From NCBI GenBank assembly GCA_949987705.1, contig OX465283.1, positions 3,018,207 to 3,082,206 of the forward strand: DNA of 64,000 nt, written 5' to 3'. Source of the stretch: Thereva unica. Taxonomy: Eukaryota; Arthropoda; Insecta; Diptera; Therevidae. Both the position numbers and the translations under genes were made by a program. Below are positions 23,801-35,800 of this stretch, piece by piece. The notes below the pieces were generated by a model. The model ran no database searches and was not told the origin of the DNA. It worked only from the letters and a program-made list of their open reading frames with translations. Numbering within the stretch: the stretch's first letter is position 1; each line of letters opens with the position of its first letter.

Positions 23801-26800
23801 TCTTGTTCGGCTGGATTTTGTGTGCATGTCGAACAGTTCAAGGTCTGCGTCTGATCCTCGATTATTGAGCTTGGCAATTCGACTTCAACATTGTTAGGAG
23901 ATTCAGGCCTTGGAGGTGTGTCCATACTATCCAGTGGTGATGAAGTTTCATTCGGAAATGTAGCAATCGGCTGACCCAAAACGATGGATGCACTTCGGCA
24001 AACATGCTTGACTCGTGGACCCTTCAAGTCAATTCTCTGTCGTTTTGGAGGCTCTGTAGTTACTGATGAAGGAGGATTCTCACGGTCTTTTCTTCTCAGT
24101 TTTGTTCTAATATTATTTTCATCGGGGCTGTCATGTGTGTGAGATATCTTAGCACTGCTACTGGGGCTATTGGATGTAGCTGTAGCTGTAGTTGTGGGCG
24201 TTAAGGACTGTTTCGGTTGTAAATTTTCATGTTCGGATGATCCAATCGTTGTACTTGTAGAGATATTCAACATAAAAACAGGTTTTTCAAGTATAGTTGG
24301 TTTGATTAGTGGTGACCCACCAAATGTCGTATTATTCTCCGTTAGGGGGTTCAAAGGTGCAAGAGTTTTTGTTGATAGTCCACTATCGCCACTGGCATTG
24401 CTGAATACATCTGTTGCTGTAGATGCCCAGGCTAACAACTTACTAGGTGGACTGGCGAATAAATTGTTGTTCATTTTAGCAGAACCCATCGTTGTCGAAG
24501 TATTTTCTGCTGTTGTTATTGATAAGGGACATAGCGGTGTGGAATTTGTGGTTGTCGATGATGGGGATAGTGTTAGATTTTCCTTTTTAATACTGAATGA
24601 GTTTAAAGTTGCTGTGATGCCGTTGTTATTCTCACTATCCCGCAGTGATGCTGGTATTATGGAACTTAAGCGATTCTTAAATCCTGAAGGTACATGAAAT
24701 GCTTTAATACATTTTTTAAGCCAACAAGCTGGACAACGTTCTTTGTATGTTTTCTTGAAATTCTTAATACTGCCCTTAAGTAGCGGTGATATGATGCAAT
24801 TACCTGGATTAAAATTGAACACAAACATTTAATTACAATCACTATAGTTACAAGAACTGCAAGTACTTACCATCTCCTTTTACACATTGCAGCATATTAT
24901 TGGTCTGCGGACTTCCGCCGGCCGAGGCGGACTTTTTAATTGTTTTTGAGATAAACTTTCTGCACGTTTCACACGAGAAAATTCCATATTTTCGAGACTG
25001 TTGTAATGATTTTGAATTGACCAGTGTGGCACAAACTCCGCATACATTCGAATTCACTAAAAATTAATAAAAAAAAGAAAATGAATTAATTTCTACATTT
25101 GAGAATTGATGAGGTTTCCTTACTTGATCCTAAAGTACCAATGTTGTTGTTGAGATTCAAGGAGAATGGACTACTGTTCAATGTGTTACTTGTAGTGTTC
25201 GATGGTTGGTTATGTCCCATTTGAGAGTCAAATTGTAGTCTTGGCTGTCGTAGTATAACTTTTGAATGTGTAGTTTGTAGAAAAAGTGATCTTGGTGATG
25301 CTGAAAATGGATTCGCACTGCTTCTGTAGATTTTATTGTTTTCTGCTTCATCGTCGTCATCTTCTTCTGTAAGATCTGTGAATAAAAGGAGTAAAACGAT
25401 AAATATTGAAAAAATATTAAATTAAATTTGGGAAAATATCGTGAAGGCCTGAAACTTCGATTTGACGAAAGAGTCTACCCTCATATCCACCATGCTGTTC
25501 AGGTTCTAACCGTGCTTTAGTACTTTTTCGTTAGCATCTCAAAATGGATGCAAATAATGGTATCTCTTAAAAGATGCAAATTTCTACTCCAGACATAGAG
25601 CTGCAGTCTGAGGCAGACCTTACTAACCTCAGAACTCTCTGGCACGCAGCACGACTATACAAAGAGCAGATCTACGGATACTGCTTTCACTTAATGGTTT
25701 CTACCATAAAAAAGTCACTCAAGGTCAAAGAGTATACATTAGTAGCTTTCCACGACAACGAGGGAGCGTTTAACAGCGTGCTTCCGGACGCCATTACTCT
25801 GGCCTTGGCGAAACTGAGGATCGAGGCGTTGCTGATGTCTTTCATCCATCAAACGTTTACCGGCAGGATGGTGAGTTTGAACTGGCCACTGCTCGGTCCG
25901 AAGGCCGTCAACAGAGGTACCCCCCAAGGAGTAGTGCTTTCCCCACCTCTATGGGGCGAGACTGTGAGTCAGCCGCTGCGACGCATGGAGGCAGGGGAAC
26001 ACCATGTACTGGCGTACGTCGATTACATTGCTATTATCATAAAAGGAAAATTTCCTCAAGTCCTCTGTGATCTCATGGAGGCGGCGTTACTAGCTCTTTC
26101 AAACTGGGCTTCCACCTGCAAACTCAGCGTTAGCCCAAAAAAACAGAATTAGTCCTCTTCACGAGGAGGTGTAAAAACCCACTCCTAACTCCTCCCGGGC
26201 TTAACAATTTTAGGCTCAAATTTGACAACAAAGCCAAACATCTGGGAGTAACCCTGGACAAGAAGCTTCTTTGGAATGAAAACACAGATGAGCGCATTAT
26301 GAAAGCGAATATAGCGCTTTACCTTGCAAAAAATCCATAGGTAAATGGGGATTCTCCCCTAACATAGCGCGATTGTCCGTAGAATACTCCTATACAGGGT
26401 CTTAGTATGGTGGCCATTCTTGAATCCACTGTGCTAAACAAAAGTGCCAAAATGATTTGACTCCTACGATCTCAGGCGGACCGCTTCACTGCTGAGCCTC
26501 GGAAGATGAGACCTCTCAGTTACAGTGGGAGTGCTGACCGGATACGCTCTGATAGGGACGCATGCGGCCCGCTTAGGTCTCGAAACCTACGACTTTTGCA
26601 GAAGCTGTAAGAATCTAGACGAGGAGGAAAGTATAAAACACCTCTGTCACTGCCCAGCCCTAAGCAGAAGGAGACATACCTTTTTTGGTGAAGCCTTCCT
26701 AAGCACGCTTGCGGAAATCGCGAAGGTTGGGATCCCGCAACTAAGAAGATTCATTACGTCTTCGAGGTGGTTTAGCGAAGAAACGACATCCGTCCTAAGT

Positions 26801-29800
26801 GTTTTGGCTGTGCACCAGCAGCTCAGCCATATCTAACATAACCTAACCTAACCTAGAGCTGCAGTCTGGAAGCCCAAATTTGTGCTTCCAAAATCGAGTT
26901 GATGCCCGACAAGGTGCCAAACCACGCCATTATACGTAGTAGATAGCACCATTTGTTTCTTCCTTGCCGAACGGCACAATTCTTGAAGGCCGATCTTTCA
27001 TGGCATCTGGCTAAGTTGGAGAAAGGTTCCGAAGCAGCAATTGATGAATTTGCTCCTATTCTTGTCTGGTCATCTGCAGTTTCATTACCAATGTGGCCTG
27101 GGATCCACATCAGTGTAAGCGTGTTGTTTCTGATGAGGAATTTTAGAGATAGATACAATCCAGGACACTTTTTGACGACACCCTGTGTAATGTAATACCC
27201 AACAAGGTATGACTAGTATCTTAGCCTGCAAGCTATCTCGGGTTCCAAGCCCCGAAGAGCGGCTCTCTGCTTGGCTAGGTCAACCTCCTCGTTCTCATCC
27301 AATCGACATAGGCGGAGTGAAGATGACTGAGCAATGCCAACATAGCTTCTTTCATCTCTGAGCAAAGGAGATAAAGCAGTGCAGTATGTGAAAAGAAATG
27401 ATAATGGTGAATGAGTGATAAATTGACGGATAAAATTGCCTCTGAATGGTACTCGAGCTCATGAATCCGGCGTTGGCATCCCTTAGCGAAGGATGACATC
27501 ATTGAAGGCGATGAAGACTTCTTTCAATTTGCTAGAAATTACACATTCACGATTAGACCATCTATTCCGTTGGAGATTTATAGATTAAGTACCTTCATTA
27601 AGAAATCATAATCGAATCAACTTGTTGGTAAAATAGAACAAGATCCGACCAATTGGCCTTCTTATAATGGCACCTAGTACTTTTAAACATTGGGCTGAAT
27701 AGATTAAACGATGAAGCTAAAGCCGACTCTACAAGATGCGGGGAACGTTGCATTCGAATAGTCAATAGTCAACACACCCAGGGTTGAGTCAGCATCAGTA
27801 CCGACAATAGCCCGAACGTATCCAAACACGAACTTTGGACGCTTGAGATTGGATACTTCCAGCATCGGCCACACTATGCGTCCTACCATCAAGGGTCCAA
27901 CGTTGGAGAGTGTTCATAGTAATATATTGTATTAAACTGAGAATCATCCTTTGTACTACTAGGTCGTCACGTCGCACATGTCATGGGCCTCTGTGCTGAA
28001 AGTCGAGTTGTGTTTGATTTGAAGAAAGTGACAATTCAGTCGAATTAAGACTTTCAGCACAGGGGCCTATAGTGGAAATGCTAAGTTGAGTATAGGCTCC
28101 TGTACTGAAAGTCGTGGTTCGTCTGAAACGTTACTTTCTTCAACTCAAACGACTTGTCGTGTCGTGAGCACTTGACTTTCAGCCGCTGGGCTAATGTGTA
28201 GTCGCCCTAAAGCTCCCCTTATCTAACTTAATTTCTTCCTTAAATGTTGTACAAGTAAATAAAATTTACGCAGCCACTTAGGTTAATTTATCACGATTCG
28301 AATTATCCCATTGTGTCAATAATTGCCCAATAAAGCATCGCAATTCAATAACTTCAAACTACCTCCTACCAATACTCGTATATCATCGCGCCAATTCCCC
28401 CAGTTCCTGTTCGAACGACTGCATTTCATACCGAAAAATAAACTATTTTCTCCACACTTAGGCTAACCATGAAACTAATTCAGCATACGAAACTTTCGCC
28501 ATCCCAACGCAGAAATTTATGGGCATTCATAATGCGTTTCGACGGCGATGATTTTTCTCATGTCGGCAAACATGAGAAATGGAAATAAATCTTGCGATAG
28601 TCATAGGTAGTGCGCTCCCCGAACGCATAAAGCCCCATATTATTAATTAAAACATTCCGTAACGACACTTAACGACACTGGTTGACGCTACAAGTTTCTC
28701 TGACGTAGTGCAGGCGCTTACGGCATTCCCGTGCGCTCTCTGATATTAATTGAGGTGGAATTAATTCATGCCTCTGACTCTGGTTGTGATTGTGCCGAGA
28801 GTATTCTATAGTAGACAAACAGCATGGCACTCCGCTGAACTACCCAGAACTGTACTGGAGTCGAGAGTTAACTGCCCCAAACTCCTAAGTTATTATATGG
28901 TGGTTTTGGATAGCTGCGCGCAAGGGGGTGGACTGGGAGGAGAGGATGAGGAGTTTCGGGGAAGTTAGCTGGAGTGTTTGAGGTCGCATCCTCTAAATAC
29001 TCATAGGCGATACACACTACCCTATGGCGGATGTCTTGTGCTTGTCCTCCCCCCGTTGTGTGGTGACATGTTCCAGCTACTTTGTCAAAATGCTTTTTAA
29101 TAGCGACCGGCTGTGGTTGTTGAAAATGAGTAACGAGCAGAGAATTATGATACAGTGGCAGTCGAGAGACAGGCAGACGACTGACTTCCAGTAAAGTACC
29201 CGCCGCCGCCCCATCAACATGACAAAAAGTGGCGAAAACTAATAAAAACACTGTCACACTGGTGGAAACAGCAGTAACGAACACGATGGGATACATGTGA
29301 AATATACTGGGTCTAACCACACCCTTGGCTGCCCTTTCATACGAATTATGCCCCGTCCGCCAAAAAAGCCGAAAGTTAGAGCCTTTGGAGCACCGAGTAC
29401 TCTGCACCGAGGGCGTAGGTGTTATGGAAGTCTCCTGCTGTTGCTACTATTATTATTATTATGACGTACAACTTTTTATATTAGTCGGGCTCGTGTAAAG
29501 CGTTTCGGTTACGTCTAAATTACTTTCGGCAAAAACCATTTATTATTCTGGCATTGTACTAATCCCTCAAAATCACAAACAGGATGACAGTGTGGTTAAC
29601 ATGCTCTGTCACTGGCTAGGCGGGGAGCACTGTGCACAGTTTAGTATCAATGCGCAAGGGTCGGATGCTGTTGATGCGATAAGGACCAAGGAAAAGGGAT
29701 GCGGGCATATAAATAAAACGTTTTCAGCAAGTACCTTTCGTTTGTAGGTGAATATAGGCATGAATGCTTTATGGGGCGGGGGCAGGGACACAAAAATCCT

Positions 29801-32800
29801 GCTTGTCTAGATTTTTAGATATCACACATATCGCGCAAGGAGATTACCAGTGGGGACAGAAAAAGGTGGGCTTGTAACCGATGTGGCTGGAACACAAATA
29901 TGCAACACAGTGTGACAAATGCTCCTCACCACATGTGCCATTGGTAGCGGCGGGTTTTTTCAATTTTGATAAGGTAGAGGGCTTACGGACAAAATACATA
30001 ATGGCATACGATTCTTGATTTTGTTGTTGACTTCCTCCCGTAGTCAGCTTCAAGGGTCGAAAGAATTCGTATTGAAAGGACCCTTGCGCCTATGAAACGG
30101 ATACGGATATGGTTGTTATAATTATATTACGAGGAATTTATTGCCGTGTGATTACGATTGATAACTCGCTTTTATATTATGTTACAGCGGCAATTGCAGG
30201 GCTCAGGCAGTTTTTATTACGTCCTTATGATTTATGACCACAAGATGAATCGAGTTCGGCGTTGCAACTTATGTCTTCATTATTGTCCCCCTCTTAATTT
30301 GTAGCTGGTACCAACTCCACTACTAAAAACTACAAAAATATTTATCCTTGCCAAACTGGACACATTCTACAACTCTCTTTGTCTGCCAAAGATATACAAC
30401 AATAGCATTCATTATATTTACTGGATTCAAACTGGTTCCTTCTTTGGCTTGTTCATTTCTAGTGTGCTCTTTAAAAACACTTGAACGTGTATTGTTCGAC
30501 ACTTAAATCCCCTTGAGGAATTAGGCGCATCCATATGGGCGATTGTGAGCTGGGATACACACGCAAATAAAAAAGGAAGTGATTTTCAAACAAGGACTCT
30601 GTTTACTTCGTCCATCTGTTTGAAATTATGAATGAGGAGAAGGGTTTATGTGTGCCATCGGCTTCGATAAGGGGTTGTAGACTTTTGACATTTGGTAGAG
30701 TTGACATCTGAATTGAACTGTCAATAAACAGAAATTTTATGGTTGCCGGTGAAGGATTATGAATTTTAGTTATTGTAGTTTATTTTTATCAAGATTCTGT
30801 TTAATGATTTGATCAGAGAAGGATAATAACGTAGTTAAGTTACCTACAGTTCTAGTTAATCCTCAGTTCTATAAATAGAAATTACGCCAGCACAATGTAA
30901 ATGTGAAGAGCGTATTCACATGACATAAACCACTTTCATGAATTGATTATTTGTGAATGAATTTTTTAGATATCTGATCTCGTTTTTGGGCGTCGCGTCG
31001 TATGGGGAGTAGAGAATTCGATCCCGGCCCTTATTTCCAATCTAGGGATTTCAGGACTGTAAACAGACAATTCCGGGATCGTGAGAAAACCCGATTTTTG
31101 GATTGTAAGAAAAAACTGCACATAGCTGCGTTTTTATTTCATGTTTTTAATTGACAAAAGTAATCAAGTGTCCTTGGTAAATGATATCCTACAAAACTAG
31201 GTAGGATATGGACTTCACCCTTTTGGTCCACACGATCAATTTCCCAGGACAGAATGACGGAATGAACGACTTCGACTAGTGGAAAATTGACTTGCCAGAA
31301 CTGATGCCAAAGTAATCCTGAGAGAACCTGAGAGCTGCTCAATTGTGTAGAAAACTGGAAAGTATCCAGTGAACACTCCTTTCTGACCACCGAGTCATCC
31401 TTTTTAATGTCAATATGTGCTCAACTATGATGAAGGCTCCTGGTTACAGGAATGCCCGAAACACAGATTGGGTCGTATACAGACAAGTGGTGGAAAGATC
31501 ACGCCCCGAAGATGTTCTCACCCACACTTGGAGCGCTAAAGATCCTTGGTGGAACAATAAGCTTCTCAAACTAAGGTCTGAAAGTAGAAAAGCCTTCAAT
31601 AAGGCCAAACGGTCGAACTTATATTCGGGCTGGGACAACTATAAAGGGCGTCTCAAGAAGTTCAAGTACGAACTGCGTAAGTCCAACAGGGAATCATGGA
31701 AGGCCTTTGGTGAGACAATAGAAGGTTTTTCAGATACCGCAATACTTAGAAAGGTTCTCTCTGAAAGCACAATGTGCCAAGAATTGCTACACAAGACGCT
31801 ACAGGGACTACAGTCAGGAGTCATTGAAACTCCTGCTCGACACCCACTTTCCTGACTCGACATCTCTTGCTGCATCCGCAGAAACAGGTTTTGGAAGCCC
31901 AAGTGAATATAATTTAGGTGCTATCGACAGACTGATAAACAGAATTTACTCCTATGGACCATAGAAATCTTTCAGCCTTATGAAACTCTGGCTGCCTCCT
32001 TATATATCAAAGGTGCTTTCAACAATGTTGAATCTTTTGCGGAAGAGTATTCCGGCGTCTGGATGTTGATGATTGCTCCAGGTCCTTTATTGGGTCCAGG
32101 TCCCTGCTGAGATGCAGGGTCATAAAGTCTAGCCTGAAGCTTTCGGAAGAAGTCAGAGGGGTTGGAAGAGGCATACTGCAAGGTGATGTCCTATCGCCGC
32201 TGTTTTGGAATATTTTAGTCAATGAAGTGCTGATAACTCTAAGGAAGTGTGGCTGCACCACGGTGGCCTATGCTGATGATATTGTGCTGATGGTGACCGG
32301 CAAATACATCTCAACAATAAGATATATAATGCAACGAGCATTGGACAATCTTGTTCATTGGTCTACCACAAAGGGTCTAGACTTTAACTCTGCCAATACT
32401 GAAATAATGCTCTTTACAAGGAAGGATAGACTTCCTAATTTTCCTTCTTCAAGACTCTGCAATGAAACACTGCAACTTAGGAGGATGTGAAATTTTTGGG
32501 TGTCATATTCGATAGGAAACTAACGTGGAGGCCGCTCGGAGCTCTGCTAATTTCTTCTAAGCTTGGGGGCGGCAGCGTAGGACTACCATCAGATATTGGT
32601 GGAACCTCCAATTCCTCAATCGCTACTACTGCAGCCATTGCACCACTGAAATATCCACTGATCTAATAGCAGCTTTTCTTTTTAGGTGCAACCAATGCAC
32701 TCCAAGGCTTTAATAGAGTATTACATCTCGTATTGTTGACGAAACTCCAAGATCTATAAAACTGGAATCAGAGTTGTCTTCCTCTAAGGAGTATTGGATT

Positions 32801-35800
32801 GGAATATAAAACTCCACACCATCTTTACAGCTGCTATGCCAGCTGGGTTGGCTGGATTGTTACTAGAATAAAATATCATAACAGCAGTGCTGTCATTCCG
32901 AATGAAAAGGATTAAATGATCTGATCATTGACCACAGATTTGTATCATTGCAAACGTTTTGAACTCTTTCAAACTCAATATGTCGAAAAGAATTAGCAAA
33001 ATATGCCTTGAAATTACCCAGATCATTCACCATTCCCTGCTTTTTCCGGCAAACAAAAAAAACTAGCCTGCGATGTCTCCATTGGGATCCAAACTTTTCC
33101 CGTTCATGAAGTTGCAAAGGGACCAAAACAAAAGAATGGAACGAATCACAAAAGTAGGGGTGATTCAGCTTCATCCCAGCTTAGACGTGTACCAGAAGCG
33201 CAGTGCAGCGTGCGTACATCTATCCGTGATAAAAACACGTGTACGTTTCACGGAAGTTCTATTGTTTTGGGTAAATAGCATCATTCAATTTACTCAGTTG
33301 AATTGAATATATGTGAGCGCTCGAGTTGAGCATTTCCTTGGTAGCGCCCTTTGTCGCTATCTCCCATCAACTTGACAGCAGAAATCTTAATCCAGAGATT
33401 AAGATCTGCGTTTGAAGTGGTTCATGCTGGTTCAGCACACCGGTGCTTTTGTGCTGTTCAACGTTTTGCTCAGGATGATGCTATCTGTAGTTGAAAAAAC
33501 ATGTACAGCATCACGTGCAAATCGCTGTTTTCACTGCGCCCCTATTGATTTTTGAACTGGTGTTCCTGGTGCATGATGCGAAATAAAAGGAAAATTAATA
33601 TTTTGTGTGTAATATTAATGCTTGTAAGGTGGTAGTTTATTAGTTCGCGGTGATTATTTTAGTATGGCCGAAACATGATCAGGATCGAGTGGCAGACTGA
33701 ACAGATTAACTATCCTAAAACGAGCCTGGAGAATATATCGTCGGTCTAGAACCAGAACAACGTATGTCCAAAAAAAAATAATTACTTTTTAGAATTTTCT
33801 GGTTGTAGAAGAGTTACTTTATCCGTCTTTATATAAATTCGGCCATAACATTTTATAATAGTAGTAGTTTCCATTTTATCGTATCTCCATTTCACGTAAC
33901 GATAATGCATAAAATTCACCTTTTAATAGCTCTCCTGTAAAATTTCAAAATTGGTGGTTACGTTCTTCTGGTTCTAGACCGACGATATTACAGTTCTGTG
34001 AATGGCGTAGCTTTTATATTGGATTGTCTAGTATCTGGTACTCCGTCAAATCGTAGCGCTGACGGGAACGTTTCCGTTCGTTTGGTTCTTGTTCGTCATC
34101 ACAAGCTCGGCTGGTGAGAATTGATAGTCGCCTCGTATGACGAACGCCTCGTTTGAACTCTGGGATATTGTAATAGTTGTCGTTATTGCGTTTTAAGTTG
34201 CCGATGCATGTCAATAATGCTAGCCCGGAAACTTTCGTAGAACAGTTTCATTTTGCTACCGTTAAAGCGGATATATCCCTGTCGTCGTTTTCATCGATTT
34301 CAATTCCACTTTCGATTGCATCGATTGGAACAGCTTCTGGAAACCCGTGGCATTGAAAATCATCCAACTTCTCCAAGCGTCGTACGATGGCTCAACCAGC
34401 AGCGTTCATATTCGAAGCGACTTATCCGAGGAGTTCCCGATTCAAACGGGTGTTCGACAGGGAGACATCGTTTCGCCATTTCTCTTCAACGTCGTGATCG
34501 AAGCGATTATGCGTGAAACATTCGATGGACGACTCGGAATTCGATACGACGACAACTTCGTAACCGACTCAATGTTCGCCAACACGGTTGCGGAAGCAAC
34601 GGACAAAATTTACCGCATCGCCCAGTCATACGGGTTAAAAATCAATCAATGCCGAAAAGAACAAAGTGTTCACAATGGACGGATCAACATGCAGTGTTCA
34701 CCTCGATGGAACCCAAATCGAACAGGTTCTGATGTTCAAATATTTGGGGTCATTGGTTGAGGAAACGAAAGTAGCATCGACGGCCGACGTTCACAGCCGC
34801 ATCGGCCAGGCTACAGTAACATTCGCCTCGCTCAAGTGGGGCATATGGAAACGAACAAATATTATGGACAGTGTTTCATTTCGCGATCGCCTACGAAACG
34901 AGACAGTTAGACAAAGATGCGATCAGCAGACACTGATCGAAGAAGAAATACAGAAACGTCGAATACGGTAGTTTGGAAATGTTTGCCGAATGAATGATAA
35001 CCGCTTGCCATGTAAACTTCTCTGATGAGACCGTCCCGTAGGCTGGAGAATTTGACTATCGGTACCGATGAAAGCCTGGCTAAAGATTATCGAGGGCGAC
35101 CTAAAGAATCAACGATTATCAGTTACCAAGGCTCAAGACGTCGCCAAAAACCGCCACGAATGGAAACGAATCGTGAATAGAGTTCGAGACCCAGCGGCGC
35201 CGACAGCAGCGTATCTTTTGCGGGGACGTCTCGGTCGGACCGCCAGCTAATGGGTTAAAGAAGAAGAAGAAGACTATATAAGACGATGGTCTATACATCC
35301 GAGACGTGGTTGTTTAGTAGAAAGGAAATTGGAATTGTCGACCCCTTATGTGAGGAAGGACGATTCCAGAGACTCTATAACCTCAAGATGTACGAGCGCT
35401 GTTGCGAAATAAATGTTGTGAAGAAAATAAAGTTCGGTAGGCTCCGATGGGCAGGGCATCTAGCTCGTATTAATGTAGATGAATTTGCTCGGAAAGTCTT
35501 CTGCGGTAAGATCTATAGAGTGCAACAGCGAGACAGGCCCAACTTAACGCTGAAATGATGGCGTATCCCAGGATGGCCAGAGTTCAGGAATGCCAAATTG
35601 GATGACATCGGCTCAGAATCGGGACCGGTGGCGAGAAAAGTTGCGATAGGCCAGGAGCAGGTTTCGATTTTGGAGCCATGAAAGAAGAAGTTCATTCGGA
35701 CGCAGATGAACAGGCAAGATTACACCGAAGATGTAAGAATGATTGAGCCGTTCAACGCCGTCCAGTGAAACAGAAAGGAGCATGATGTAGGTTTTATTTC

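Noticed and set aside
24170..24697. 175-codon open frame on the plus strand
   Set aside because: It is the antisense shadow of the Ser/Thr-rich part of a trx exon, and its composition follows from the opposite strand.
25178..25360. 60-codon minus-strand frame within 25124-25375
   Set aside because: Wrong frame. Only the frame beginning DLTEEDDDE joins both neighbouring trx exons in phase.
26835..26860. Telomere-like TAACC repeat
   Set aside because: Only three to four units, directly at the 3' end of an LOA-like element. It is explained as that element's tail.
28868..29407. 179-codon minus-strand frame in the 11.2-kb intron
   Set aside because: No motifs, no plausible start context and no splice-compatible phase with trx. 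It is probably chance in a less AT-rich stretch.
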